From Helicobacter burdigaliensis (GTDB lineage Bacteria > Campylobacterota > Campylobacteria > Campylobacterales > Helicobacteraceae): DNA of 64,000 nt. Shown here one piece after another: positions 36,576-45,079 of the stretch. Positions within the stretch are counted from its first letter, which is position 1. Every line of letters begins with the position of its first letter. The stretch spans positions 1 to 64,000 of the forward strand of contig NZ_QXJG01000005.1 of assembly GCF_003670295.1 (NCBI RefSeq), in the 5' to 3' direction. The position numbers and the translations under genes are program-made. The notes under the pieces are model-generated. The model did not search any database. It saw only the letters and a program-made list of their open reading frames with translations, and was not told where the DNA came from.

Positions 36576-37040
36576 TACTACGAGCTCTAAAAGCTCGTGA
36601 TAACCCAAAGAAATTACATTTAGGTTACTCTCTTAGATTGCCTCGTCGTTTCACTCCTCATAATAATAGGAGAAGTTACATCTTTACAGTAGCTAAAAGC
36701 CTTAAGTCTTCATAATATCATCACGGGCAAGGCAACGCGCTTTGCGTGGTAATCTAAAGAAATTAATCTTTAAAAGCAAGCCATTTTAAACTACCACACT
36801 CCGCTATGCTTCGTTCATAGTAACAGAAATAACCTTACAAGAGTAGAAAATAGATTGCTTTGGCACAATGTGCCTTGTATGACAATGGACAAATTAATAT
36901 GCCACCATGAAGCCTCCATAAGAGGCTGTGGCAGTCTAAAGAGATTATATTGAGGTTAGATTGCTTTTGGCACAATGGGTGGTTTAGGTTTATATACGAT
37001 AGCTTCAGATTTCTTCATCGCTTTACTTCTTGCCATAACA
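36576..37040. repeat. Mosaic of degenerate hairpin repeats
   Basis: The 635-bp gap between hydE and the Dba-like gene has no coding capacity but contains related, decayed elements. Three copies place a hairpin before a T/C-C-T/C-AAAGARATTA stretch: 36581-36620 (stem CGAGCT/AGCTCG then AACCCAAAGAAATTA), 36724-36765 (then AATCTAAAGAAATTA), and 36901-36945 (stems GCCAC/GTGGC and AGCCTC/GAGGCT, then AGTCTAAAGAGATTA). A second unit TAGATTGCTTTGGCACAATG occurs at 36851-36870 and, with one extra T, at 36957-36977; a related TTAGATTGCCTCGTCG is at 36633-36648. They resemble REP-type intergenic palindromic repeats. Confidence 0.65.
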
Positions 37041-37140
37041 CAAAGAAGGGATTACTATGCCTCCTAAATATATTTAAATATTAATTATTTTAATTTTAAT
37101 CATTAAATAAAATATTATAAAAATTTAAAAAAATATATTA

Positions 37141-37146
37141 TATAAT
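37141..37146 (+). promoter_or_regulatory. -10 box of the dba-dsbI operon
   Basis: TATAAT lies 29 bp upstream of the Dba-like ATG in an AT-rich tract, and a strong AGGAGG follows. Confidence 0.45.
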
Positions 37147-37174
37147 TAAAATTACTTTATTTTAGGAGGATTTT

Positions 37175-37342
37175 ATGGAATTTACAATTCTAGTGTTACT
37201 GGCAGTTTCTATATTGCTCATCTTGCTTAAACCACAAAAAGAAAAATTAATCTTTAGCATTTTTCTAGTAGGAGCTTGTCTAAACTACTTTATGTATTTA
37301 GTTGCAAGCTTTGATTCTATTATCCCTAGTGGAAATTGGTAA
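37175..37342 (+). CDS. Dba-like small membrane protein upstream of dsbI
   Basis: This is a 55-aa protein with two hydrophobic segments (about 4-18 and 26-46) and a perfect AGGAGG ribosome site 7 nt before the ATG. It lies 9 bp upstream of the dsbI homologue. Campylobacter jejuni has the same arrangement: the short Dba protein (disulfide bond accessory) is encoded just upstream of DsbI and supports it. Size, topology and position agree, so I call it Dba-like. It has only one cysteine (GACLNY), so it is unlikely to shuttle disulfides itself. Confidence 0.75.
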   Translation: MEFTILVLLAVSILLILLKPQKEKLIFSIFLVGACLNYFMYLVASFDSIIPSGNW

Positions 37343-37351
37343 GGGGCTCAA

Positions 37352-38941
37352 ATGCTAGCTTTAAACAAAAACGATCAATACTTTTATCTTTTTATGACAA
37401 CAGCAGTATTACTAATACTTGCTATTCCTGTTAGCTTTGCAAATGTGTATTTAGGGTATTTTCACAATGAATCTCCTTGCACCCTTTGCTGGTTTGAACG
37501 TATTGGAATGGTGATTATTGGTATTTTAGGAATGTTTATCTTGCGTTATGGACCGCAGATGAAATACATCGTATGTGTATTTTTATTTGCAGGATATGGC
37601 ATTTATATGGGTATCCGCCATACTGCTAGCTGGTGGCAAAGAGATATTGGCATAGGGCTTGGCGATAAATTAGTAGGAGCACACACTTACACATGGGCTG
37701 TGGTGGTTTATTGGTGTGTTGTTGTAGTTATGGGATTAGCATTACTTTTTATAAACAAAAGAAGTTCTATGATGCGTGATTTAGCTAGTGAGAACATAGA
37801 AGTTAAACCACTAAATTCTTATTCTAAATTTGTAATTATTGCTTCTTTTTTGGTGGTTTGCTCTAACGCCTTTCAAGCTTTAATCATCAATGGAATCCCA
37901 CCATTTACCGGCAAATCAAACCCAGATAGACTAAGCTTTGATATGTCTATGATGACTAAGACTTGGACAACTGAAGTTTGGAGTAGATTATTTAAATTTA
38001 ATCTTTTGGGTAAAAACACTCCTGAGAATGTTTATATTAAAGATTTAATAGAACCAAGCGGATTACAAATCCAAAGAGATAGCTCACAAGGTGCATTTAC
38101 GCTAACAAAAAATATAGAATCTTTAGATAAAAGCTATGAAATCTCAATCCCCGAACTTAGCAAATATAAATCTATAAACGCCATTGCTTATCATCAAAAT
38201 AGTGATGAATTTGTGCTCATTAGCAATGAAATGGCACTTTCTTATACAAAAGATTTTAAAACTTCTAGTGGTTATGTGCTCTTTGATAAATCTAATGGCT
38301 ATGATATGAAATACATTGTGGATGCGACTTTTATAGGAGATAAATTAGTTTTTGGTGCATTTAATAAAACCTTTAGTGGTGCGCAAAAAGTAGATGCAAA
38401 TACCAAAATTGATCCCATGCTAGAATGGCAAGCTTTCAAAGAAACGAGCGGTTCTATTGCACCTGCATTTTATACAAACAAAAATGGTTGGTTTGAGCCC
38501 TCAAGAAAATACATTCTAACAATCCGTGCAAAGCAAAATTATGTGCATTCTTACGCAAGTGATGGAGAATTTTTGTATCTTATTAGCATTCCAAACAAAT
38601 TCAGCCCTAAACTTATTTTATCCTATGCAAGCACCAAAGATTATATGCTAAGTGGCGAAAAGCCTCTAAGTGTAGATAAAAATCTAAAACTAAAAGAAGG
38701 CAGAAACATTAATGATTATTATATTGTTGCAAGTAATATTATAGGCGATAAAATGCTTGCTTTAAGTATGCGTTATAGCACAATGCTTGTAATTGACTAT
38801 AAAAATGCTAAAATCATAGATGCCTATGAAATTAAAGGACTAGATAACCCAAAATCTATGGCTACTAAAGGCGATACAATCTATATTTTAGATAGAAGCA
38901 ACAACAAAGACATTATTAAAACTTATAAAAATCCACTATAA
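37352..38941 (+). CDS. dsbI: DsbI-type disulfide oxidoreductase with C-terminal periplasmic domain
   Basis: This is a DsbB/DsbI-family inner-membrane protein. Residues about 10-165 form four to five membrane helices, with the redox pair CTLC at 43-46 (SPCTLCWFERIGM), the quinone-side CxxC of DsbB proteins. A second periplasmic cysteine pair like Cys104/Cys130 of E. coli DsbB is not evident. After another helix (about 170-190) come about 340 residues of beta-rich periplasmic domain, with repeated blades such as GYVLFDKSNGYDMKYIVDATFIGD (GDKLVFGAF follows), consistent with the propeller-like domain of C. jejuni DsbI. The length is 529 aa. It is coupled to the Dba-like gene and ends at a bidirectional terminator. 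Confidence 0.88.
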   Translation: MLALNKNDQYFYLFMTTAVLLILAIPVSFANVYLGYFHNESPCTLCWFERIGMVIIGILGMFILRYGPQMKYIVCVFLFAGYGIYMGIRHTASWWQRDIGIGLGDKLVGAHTYTWAVVVYWCVVVVMGLALLFINKRSSMMRDLASENIEVKPLNSYSKFVIIASFLVVCSNAFQALIINGIPPFTGKSNPDRLSFDMSMMTKTWTTEVWSRLFKFNLLGKNTPENVYIKDLIEPSGLQIQRDSSQGAFTLTKNIESLDKSYEISIPELSKYKSINAIAYHQNSDEFVLISNEMALSYTKDFKTSSGYVLFDKSNGYDMKYIVDATFIGDKLVFGAFNKTFSGAQKVDANTKIDPMLEWQAFKETSGSIAPAFYTNKNGWFEPSRKYILTIRAKQNYVHSYASDGEFLYLISIPNKFSPKLILSYASTKDYMLSGEKPLSVDKNLKLKEGRNINDYYIVASNIIGDKMLALSMRYSTMLVIDYKNAKIIDAYEIKGLDNPKSMATKGDTIYILDRSNNKDIIKTYKNPL

Positions 38942-38960
38942 AAGAGGGGCTTCCCTCTTT
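38941..38960. terminator. Bidirectional terminator between dsbI and algC
   Basis: A perfect 8-bp stem AAAGAGGG/CCCTCTTT with a GCTT loop overlaps the stop codons of both convergent genes and has A/T-rich flanks on both sides. It therefore suits termination in both directions. Confidence 0.6.
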
Positions 38961-40335
38961 AATTTAAGTTTTGCAAACTCCCTAAAAGCCCTAAAAGCTT
39001 TTCTTCATAAAATTTCATTTTCTCTTTAGATTTTGCCTCAAAGCGTGTAACCAAAACTGGAGTTGTATTGCTTGCTCTAATTAACCCCCAACCCTCTTCA
39101 AAAATCACTCTAACTCCATCAATCTCTACAATCTCTACAATTTTTGGGAAATCTTTGGGTGGATTTTTTAGTGCATTTTTAAGTCTATCAATTTGTCTAA
39201 ATTTGTCTGCATCACTACTTTTTATCTTTTTTTCATCCGTAGAATAAAGCTTAGGCAATCCTTCTAAAGCCTTATCAAACTCCATTCCATCTTTTTTCAC
39301 AAGTTCTAAAAGTCTTAAAAGTGCATAGGTTGCATCATCATAGCCAAAATAGCGATGCTTAAAGAAAATATGCCCCGAAACTTCAAAAGCCATATCCGCA
39401 TTTTGCTCTTTTAACATTACTTTTAAGTTGCTATGCCCTGTTTTATACATAAGCGTTTTGCCAATCTTAGAAATAGATTCATACATATTCAACGAACATT
39501 TTACCTCGCCTATTACATAAGGATTTTCAATGCTATTTGCAAAAATAATAGCAAGTTCATCGCCTTTATAAATTTTATCTTTTTTAAGCACGGCTAGTCT
39601 ATCTCCATCTCCATCAAAGGCAAATCCTATCCCGCCACTCTTTTGTAATTCTTCTTTAAGAAAGCTCAAATTTTTCTCTTCGCTTGGATCTGGGTGATGA
39701 TTTGGAAAATTCCCATCAGGCTCCATAAATAAACCCTTATAAACAATTTTTAACCTTTTCAAAATCTCTGCTATTCCTAAACTTGCCACTCCATTCCCAC
39801 AATCTATACAAAGCGGAAGATTTAACCCCTCTAGCGCGCTAAATTCTTTAACCATAAAATCTATATATTTTTCTAATGCCGGCAAAAAAGGTGGATTAAC
39901 TTCTTTGGTTTTTGGCAAAGGCAACTTGTAAAATTCCTCTTCTAACTTATAAATATCTTTACCATAAAAAGGCTCTTTTAAAAGCGTGATTTTAAAGCCA
40001 TTATATTCTTTTGGGTTGTGAGAACCTGTAATCATCACACTTCCATCAAGCCTAATCCCATTAAGTTCTTGATAGAGTGCAAAATAAGCCACAGGAGTTG
40101 GAATCTCCCCCAAAGAATAAACTAAAACTCCCGCACTTTCTAAACCTTGTGTGAGATAGCTAAAAATCTCTTTTGAATGCAATCTTGCATCATAGCCAAC
40201 TCCCATAGAGTTTCCACCACGCTTCTTTAACTCTAAACCAAGCAAATATCCTATTTTTACAACATTTTCAAAATTTAACTCTTTAGGATATACCCCCCTT
40301 ATATCATATTCCCTAAAAATAGGTAATTTCTCCAT
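38959..40335 (-). CDS. Phosphomannomutase/phosphoglucomutase (AlgC/ManB type)
   Basis: This is an alpha-D-phosphohexomutase that interconverts the 1- and 6-phosphates of mannose or glucose for surface polysaccharide synthesis. The phosphoserine loop is MITGSHNPKEYNG (about 95-107), the metal loop FAFDGDGDRLAVL (about 230), the sugar-specificity loop FEVSGHIFF (about 310) and the phosphate-binding loop RASNTTPVLVTRFEA near the C-terminus. I start at the ATG at 40335 (458 aa), with AAGGAGAAAAAG upstream; the longer in-frame start would overlap the previous gene. It is the last gene of the SIMPL-to-algC operon. Confidence 0.92.
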   Translation of the reverse strand: MEKLPIFREYDIRGVYPKELNFENVVKIGYLLGLELKKRGGNSMGVGYDARLHSKEIFSYLTQGLESAGVLVYSLGEIPTPVAYFALYQELNGIRLDGSVMITGSHNPKEYNGFKITLLKEPFYGKDIYKLEEEFYKLPLPKTKEVNPPFLPALEKYIDFMVKEFSALEGLNLPLCIDCGNGVASLGIAEILKRLKIVYKGLFMEPDGNFPNHHPDPSEEKNLSFLKEELQKSGGIGFAFDGDGDRLAVLKKDKIYKGDELAIIFANSIENPYVIGEVKCSLNMYESISKIGKTLMYKTGHSNLKVMLKEQNADMAFEVSGHIFFKHRYFGYDDATYALLRLLELVKKDGMEFDKALEGLPKLYSTDEKKIKSSDADKFRQIDRLKNALKNPPKDFPKIVEIVEIDGVRVIFEEGWGLIRASNTTPVLVTRFEAKSKEKMKFYEEKLLGLLGSLQNLN

Positions 40336-40345
40336 CTTTTTCTCC

Positions 40346-41575
40346 TTAAAACTCAATTTTTTTGCCTGCAATATAAAGCGATTCTACTTCTTTTGCATAG
40401 AGAATTAATTGCAATGGAATCTGCTCTTTTGCTTCTAGTTTAAAAAGTGCAAAATCACTCACATAGCCCTTTTGTAAAATCCCCGCTTTTAACCCCATAG
40501 GATTATCCCTAAAGGCATAATTACTTATTCCTAAAATAAGCTCTTGTGCTAAAGTTTCTAAAGGCTCATTTGCATATGCATACAAGGCAATTCTAAGCTC
40601 ATCTAGCAAACTTAAACTATCATTAGAGCTTAATCCATCGGTTGCAAAAATTGTTTTAAAGCCATTTTGTCTAAAATCTTTTAGCGCTAGTAATTTATTA
40701 TTCAAAAGCCGATTAGACCTAGGGCAGCTAATCACCTTTGCTTCTAGCTTTTTTAACTCTTCTCTTATTGTTCTATCTGCTTCTAGTAAATGCACAAAAT
40801 ACGCACCCTTATTATCTTTAAAATACTCCAAAAACTCTAAAGGATTATAAAAGGGTTTGCACTCTTCTTTAAAAAACTTTCTAAAAAATTCTAAAAAATA
40901 CCCACTTCCCTTTTGTAGCCATTCTAATTCTGCACTCGATTCTAAAAAATGCACACTAAGCGGGAGATTTTCTTCTCTAGCCAAAGTTAGCACATCGTTT
41001 AAAAGCTCACTATGCACAGAATAGGGAGAATGGATAGCAAGTGCAGGATAAAAACGCTCTGAGCTAAATTTTTGGCTTTCTTTTAGTCTTTCTTTTAGGT
41101 TAGAAAACAAAAAAGGTAAAGCCTCTTTTTTAGATCCTATCGCTTCATTAAAGTATAAAACACGCAAGGGAGAGTTTGCTAGAATCTCTAAATCATATCC
41201 ATAACTAGAAATTGCTCCCACAAAACTCACGCCACTTTTTAAATTTTTCTTAATAGCTTGTTTTATGCTTTCTTCTAGCCCCTCATCCATTAAGTGCTCT
41301 CTATTTTCTATCACGCTATTTAGCCAAGATTCAAAGCTACCATATTGCAAAATTCCTGCATTTTGCGAAAATTCAAAATGTGTGTGCAAGTTTGCAAATG
41401 CAGGCGTTAAAACGCAATTTTCATAAAATTTAGAAGAGTTTGGATTTTTGCTTAAAAGCTTTTCATAGCTTCCAACCTCTAAAATCTCACTTGCATTATA
41501 TAAAATCCCACCCTCTTTTAAAATACTAAAAGAATCATCACAAACTAATAAATGACTTGCACCTATAAGCTCCAC
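40346..41575 (-). CDS. Aminofutalosine deaminase (amidohydrolase family)
   Basis: This is a metal-dependent amidohydrolase of the chlorohydrolase/ATZ-TRZ group. The HxH motif is in FANLHTHFEFSQ (about 60-71), the third histidine in ALAIHSPYSVHS, the fourth in LSVHFLESS, and the metal aspartate in FATDGLSSNDS. The H. pylori protein in this family, HP0267, deaminates 6-aminodeoxyfutalosine in the futalosine route to menaquinone. The neighbouring non-catalytic dihydroorotase gene matches HP0266, which supports the assignment. Menaquinone is the quinone used by the Frd and Hyd complexes in this window. The length is 409 aa. It overlaps mscS by 1 bp. Confidence 0.85.
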   Translation of the reverse strand: MELIGASHLLVCDDSFSILKEGGILYNASEILEVGSYEKLLSKNPNSSKFYENCVLTPAFANLHTHFEFSQNAGILQYGSFESWLNSVIENREHLMDEGLEESIKQAIKKNLKSGVSFVGAISSYGYDLEILANSPLRVLYFNEAIGSKKEALPFLFSNLKERLKESQKFSSERFYPALAIHSPYSVHSELLNDVLTLAREENLPLSVHFLESSAELEWLQKGSGYFLEFFRKFFKEECKPFYNPLEFLEYFKDNKGAYFVHLLEADRTIREELKKLEAKVISCPRSNRLLNNKLLALKDFRQNGFKTIFATDGLSSNDSLSLLDELRIALYAYANEPLETLAQELILGISNYAFRDNPMGLKAGILQKGYVSDFALFKLEAKEQIPLQLILYAKEVESLYIAGKKIEF

Positions 41576-42429
41576 TATTCCCCCTTTAAAACTGGTAAGA
41601 TTTGCGAAGCTTGTGCGTTATTGATATTAATATCAAGCTTATTATAAGGGATTTCAATTCCTTCTTTATCAAAAGCAAGTTTGACTTTTTGGGGTAAATT
41701 AATCTTTGCACTAAAATAATCCTCACTTTTTACCCAAAATCTTACAAGCAAATCCACACTACTTGCCCCAAGATTATTTATACCCACGATAGTGGGTGGC
41801 TCTTGCAAAACGATTTTATCTTCTTTAAAAATCTCTTCTAAAATTTCTTTTGCTTTTTGTAAATCGCTTGTATAAGAAATTCCAAAAATAAGATCCATTC
41901 TACGCGTTTTATTTGCATAAATATTTGTAATAGGAGCAGCCACTATGGAAGAATTTGGCAAAATTACTACTTGATTATCAGGTGTAATAAGCTTAGTATG
42001 AAAAAGATTAATACTCTCTACAATCCCCATAATTCCTGCTACATTAATTAAATCCCCCTTTTTAAAATGACGTAAAACTACTAAAATAATTCCCCCTGCA
42101 AGATTAGATAAAGAATCTTTTAAAGAAAGTGCGATTGCAAGTCCTGCTGTCCCTAAAACTGCGATGATAGAAGTTGTCTTTACGCCAAGATTACTTAATG
42201 CTGTAATTATAACTAAGATTAACAACCCCACAAAAGCCACATTTTTAAAAAAACTCCCAAAAGTTTCATCTTTTGTGGCTTTAATAACAGCCTTTGAAAG
42301 ATATTTTGATAGAATTTTTGCAAAATAAAAACCAATGACTAAAATTAAAATCGCACTGATTAAATTTGGGAGAAAATCCACTAACCAATCTAGCATCTTA
42401 TCTAATATCAATAATATTTTTGCTTCCAT
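41575..42429 (-). CDS. Small-conductance mechanosensitive channel, MscS family
   Basis: MscS channels open under membrane tension to release solutes. The protein (284 aa) has three N-terminal membrane helices. The pore-lining third helix carries the Gly/Ala-rich pattern VLGTAGLAIALSLKDSLSNLAGGIILVV (split: VLGTAGLAIALSL, KDSLSNLAGGI), followed by the beta domain (FKKGDLINVAGIMGIVESI) and a cytoplasmic cage ending in INLPQKVKLAFDKEGIEIPY. Length and motifs match E. coli MscS. It is in the middle of a minus-strand operon, with gaps of 9 bp or less on each side. Confidence 0.93.
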   Translation of the reverse strand: MEAKILLILDKMLDWLVDFLPNLISAILILVIGFYFAKILSKYLSKAVIKATKDETFGSFFKNVAFVGLLILVIITALSNLGVKTTSIIAVLGTAGLAIALSLKDSLSNLAGGIILVVLRHFKKGDLINVAGIMGIVESINLFHTKLITPDNQVVILPNSSIVAAPITNIYANKTRRMDLIFGISYTSDLQKAKEILEEIFKEDKIVLQEPPTIVGINNLGASSVDLLVRFWVKSEDYFSAKINLPQKVKLAFDKEGIEIPYNKLDININNAQASQILPVLKGE

Positions 42430-42438
42430 TTGTATTCC

Positions 42439-43683
42439 TTAAAAACTAAGAATTTCCTTGCTTGTAAAAACTTTTTTTATTTTCCCGCTTAGAATCTTAT
42501 CATAATAAGGAGAGCTTACTTCACCAATAACTTCATTTTCTTTAGGATCTAGCAAAACTAAATCTGCATCATATCCCACTTCAATAAGCCCTCTATTTTT
42601 CTCTACTCCTAAAACCAATGCAGGATTATAAGAGATAAGTTTGCTCATCTCTTGCAAACTTAAATGCATTTCTTTAATAAGTGCTGTATAACACAAAGGA
42701 TAATAATACTCTATCATATCCACACCAAAAGCAGCTTCATCAAAGGCTAAATCTTTTTGTGATAGAGATTTTTCAGACTGCAAAGAAGTAATTAAATCAA
42801 TCTCGCCCTTTTTTAGACGCTTTACAAACTTTTCCCTTGTAGCTTCTCCTTTTAATGGAGGCTTGATCTTAGCTGCACTATTATAGCCATTACAAAGATT
42901 TTCTGTTAGCATTAAATGATGGATAGAAGTTTGAATAAAAATATCTTTATTTCTCTTTTTAGCTTCTAATAAAATCTCCATAGATCTCTCTGTGCTAATA
43001 CACAAAAATACAGATTTTACCCCCATAAAACAAACTACTTCAGCTATCTTTGCTACCTCTTTTGTTTCACTTAAAGTAGGAATCGCAGGAAGCCCTAATC
43101 TCCATGAAAGCTCTCCATCATTCATTACCCCATTTGCACTAAGACTTTCATCCTCACACTCAAAAAACATAGGCATTTTCAGCATAGAAGAAAATTCACA
43201 TGCACGCTTTAGAATATTTCCCTCTTCGCTAGATTTTGTATAAATTGCACAAGCACCCTTTTTGTGCAGAGTAGAAAGCTCATTGATACCATAATTTCCA
43301 CTAGATAATCTCTCTGTGCAACTTGCTACTGCTGGAATTATTTTTGCCCTAAAGTCTTCTTTTAAAGCATTTAAAAGCTCTACTCCCATTTCCGTGCTAA
43401 GAGATGGCTTGCAATCTGGCATCAAAACCCCAAGAGTTACTCCACCCTTTAAAGCCTTTTTAGAAAGTTCAATAAGATTATTTTTAGTAAGTTTTAAATC
43501 TTTTACTCTAACATTCAAATCAATAGCACTTGGTAAAAGCACCATACCTTCTGCATCAATAATCTCTTCATTCTCATTTGGCAAAATACTTCTTGCTACT
43601 TTTATGATTTTGCCCTCTTCAATCCTTACATCGCCTCTTTGCTCCTGCTTAGCATCACAAATCATTGCACCCTTAATAATCAT
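42439..43683 (-). CDS. Dihydroorotase-like protein lacking metal ligands (PyrC')
   Basis: The fold and length (414 aa) match class I dihydroorotases, but all catalytic landmarks are altered. The usual DxHxHxR reads DLNVRV (about 54-59). The HCED segment reads FECEDES, keeping the acidic pair but not the histidine. The HxSH segment reads FLCIST, and the final DxAPH reads ITSLQSEK. It therefore cannot hold the two zinc ions and is likely inactive. In Pseudomonas, such PyrC' proteins serve as structural partners of aspartate transcarbamoylase, which is a reasonable guess here too. H. pylori HP0266 occupies the same position, next to the aminofutalosine deaminase. Confidence 0.85.
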   Translation of the reverse strand: MIIKGAMICDAKQEQRGDVRIEEGKIIKVARSILPNENEEIIDAEGMVLLPSAIDLNVRVKDLKLTKNNLIELSKKALKGGVTLGVLMPDCKPSLSTEMGVELLNALKEDFRAKIIPAVASCTERLSSGNYGINELSTLHKKGACAIYTKSSEEGNILKRACEFSSMLKMPMFFECEDESLSANGVMNDGELSWRLGLPAIPTLSETKEVAKIAEVVCFMGVKSVFLCISTERSMEILLEAKKRNKDIFIQTSIHHLMLTENLCNGYNSAAKIKPPLKGEATREKFVKRLKKGEIDLITSLQSEKSLSQKDLAFDEAAFGVDMIEYYYPLCYTALIKEMHLSLQEMSKLISYNPALVLGVEKNRGLIEVGYDADLVLLDPKENEVIGEVSSPYYDKILSGKIKKVFTSKEILSF

Positions 43684-43697
43684 TTTATTCCCTTAAA

Positions 43698-44402
43698 TCA
43701 ATCTTTTAAATAATACTCTATCGTAGAAACTACACGCACACTTTTTACATAAGGTGTATTATTATCACGATTTGTAATACTAAATTGTCCTTGTGTGGCA
43801 TTTTTGATTTTTCCTAGTGTGCTTTTAGAATCTTGTGCAAATTTACTAGCCACTTCTCTTGCGTTGATTGTAGCCTCTTCAATCATTTCTGGCTTAATCT
43901 CATTTAGTTTTGTATAAAGATACTCCACTTCATAATCATTGATTTTAAAAATCATTCCCTCTTTTCCAAGTTCTGAAAGCTTAGATAAAATCTCCCTACC
44001 TAAATCCACCTGCTTAGTATAAAGCAAAACTTTTCCAACACCCAAATAACGATAAGTAGCTTCTTTATTCTCTCCATACATACTGCCAAGTCTATCAGTT
44101 ACTATAGGGGTTTTTAGAGTAATATCATTTTGTTCAATACCATTTTTTATAAGAAAATCTATAAGCTTTTTGGAATCTTTTTCTAAATCCTTATAAAGTG
44201 CATTCAAATCATTATTTGTTTTACTAAACTGAATGGGTAAAATCATCACATCTGCATTCACTTCTCTTTGGCTCAAACCCTTTACAGTTACACTTCTTTC
44301 TTTTTCTTTAAAACTAAGTGCGATATTGCCTATCCCATACACAAACACCATACTACTTAATAGCAAACAAATCCCAAGAATTCCTGCGCTTAACTTTCCC
44401 AT
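43698..44402 (-). CDS. SIMPL-domain (DUF541) exported protein
   Basis: A single N-terminal hydrophobic segment (about 6-28) acts as a signal or anchor, followed by a SIMPL domain. The segment ERSVTVKGLSQREVNADVMILPIQF (from ERSVTVKGLSQREV on) is the typical opening of this family, and the RVVSTIEYYL ending is also typical. Family members are periplasmic and linked loosely to oxidative stress or to outer-membrane biology; the function is not established. The length of 234 aa is standard. It is the first gene of a five-gene minus-strand operon, next to tRNA-Arg. Confidence 0.82.
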   Translation of the reverse strand: MGKLSAGILGICLLLSSMVFVYGIGNIALSFKEKERSVTVKGLSQREVNADVMILPIQFSKTNNDLNALYKDLEKDSKKLIDFLIKNGIEQNDITLKTPIVTDRLGSMYGENKEATYRYLGVGKVLLYTKQVDLGREILSKLSELGKEGMIFKINDYEVEYLYTKLNEIKPEMIEEATINAREVASKFAQDSKSTLGKIKNATQGQFSITNRDNNTPYVKSVRVVSTIEYYLKD

Positions 44403-44476
44403 TGCATTTCCTTAAGAAGTTAGTAAAATTTCTAGATTATTTTACAAAAAAAATACTAAAGTTTTGCTATAAAAGA

Positions 44477-44553
44477 TGGTGTCCACGATGCGATTCGAAC
44501 GCATGGCCTCACGATTAGGAATCGTGTGCTCTATCCAGCTGAGCTACGAGGAC
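44477..44553 (-). tRNA. tRNA-Arg (CCT)
   Basis: This is a cloverleaf of 77 nt with encoded CCA on the minus strand. The anticodon CCT sits in a loop ATTCCTAAT closed by a CGATT/AATCG stem, and the T-loop is GTTCGAATC. The acceptor stem GTCCTCG/CGTGGAC has one U-U opposition at pair 5-68, where a U-G or U-A pair would be expected. All other stems pair. Confidence 0.94.
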
Positions 44554-44578
44554 ATAAAAAATTAATTTAAAGAGATTT

Positions 44579-44606
44579 AAAAAGAAAACCCCTTCCAAAA
44601 GAAGGG
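44579..44606 (-). terminator. Terminator of hup
   Basis: Reading the minus strand, CCCTTC-TTTTG-GAAGGG is followed by GTTTTCTTTTT. It lies 10 bp after the hup stop and is a standard rho-independent terminator. Confidence 0.65.
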
Positions 44607-44615
44607 ATAAAGAAG

Positions 44616-44903
44616 TTATTTTTTAGCAGCTGCAACAGCGTCTTTAAGACCTTTACCTGCTTTGAATTTTGGAACATATTTATCTTTTGTTTTGTATTTT
44701 TTGTTTGTTCCTGGAACTGTTCCCTCTTTACCTTTTTGGAGAACTGTTTCAAATTTACCAAAACCTACAAGCTCAATGCTTTCTTTTTTGGCTAGAGCTT
44801 TTTCAACTGCTGCTACAAAAGAGCTAATTGCTTTTTCAGCATCTTTTTTAGTTTCAAACTCACCTACTTCTTTTACTAGATCGACAAACTCTGACTTGTT
44901 CAT
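44616..44903 (-). CDS. hup: Histone-like DNA-binding protein HU
   Basis: HU bends and compacts DNA. The 95-aa protein has the N-terminal dimerisation helices (MNKSEFVDLVKEVGEF) and GFGKFETVLQKGKEGTVPGTNKKY in the beta arm region (GFGKFETV then GTVPGTNKK). The Lys-rich tail reads KGLKDAVAAAKK. The arm motif differs slightly from the canonical RNPxTG form but is the usual Helicobacter variant. It is monocistronic, with its own -10 and terminator. Confidence 0.94.
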   Translation of the reverse strand: MNKSEFVDLVKEVGEFETKKDAEKAISSFVAAVEKALAKKESIELVGFGKFETVLQKGKEGTVPGTNKKYKTKDKYVPKFKAGKGLKDAVAAAKK

Positions 44904-44939
44904 CTTTAGAACCTCCGTTTTTTAAAATAAAACATCGTT

Positions 44940-44948
44940 ATTGTAGCA
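44940..44948 (-). promoter_or_regulatory. Extended -10 of hup
   Basis: On the minus strand TGCTACAAT lies about 37 bp before the hup ATG, followed by a strong GGAGG ribosome site. Confidence 0.5.
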
Positions 44949-45031
44949 TAAAATTAGCACTTTGCAACAAATCTTAAACAAAAATTTTAAAATAACAACA
45001 AAATTTTGCCTTATTTTAATGAAATTTAGAC

Positions 45032-45037
45032 TAGAAT
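45032..45037 (+). promoter_or_regulatory. -10 box of gap-pgi
   Basis: TAGAAT lies 43 bp before the gap start in the divergent gap with hup. Confidence 0.4.
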
Positions 45038-45079
45038 CTGCCTAAAAATTTATATTTAATATCTAAAAAAGGAAGCTTC

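Noticed and set aside
36855-36980. Sigma-54 promoters at the two TTGGCAC sequences
   Set aside because: TTGGCAC fits a -24 element, but the -12 GC at the proper distance is missing in both places, and both lie inside the repeat family.
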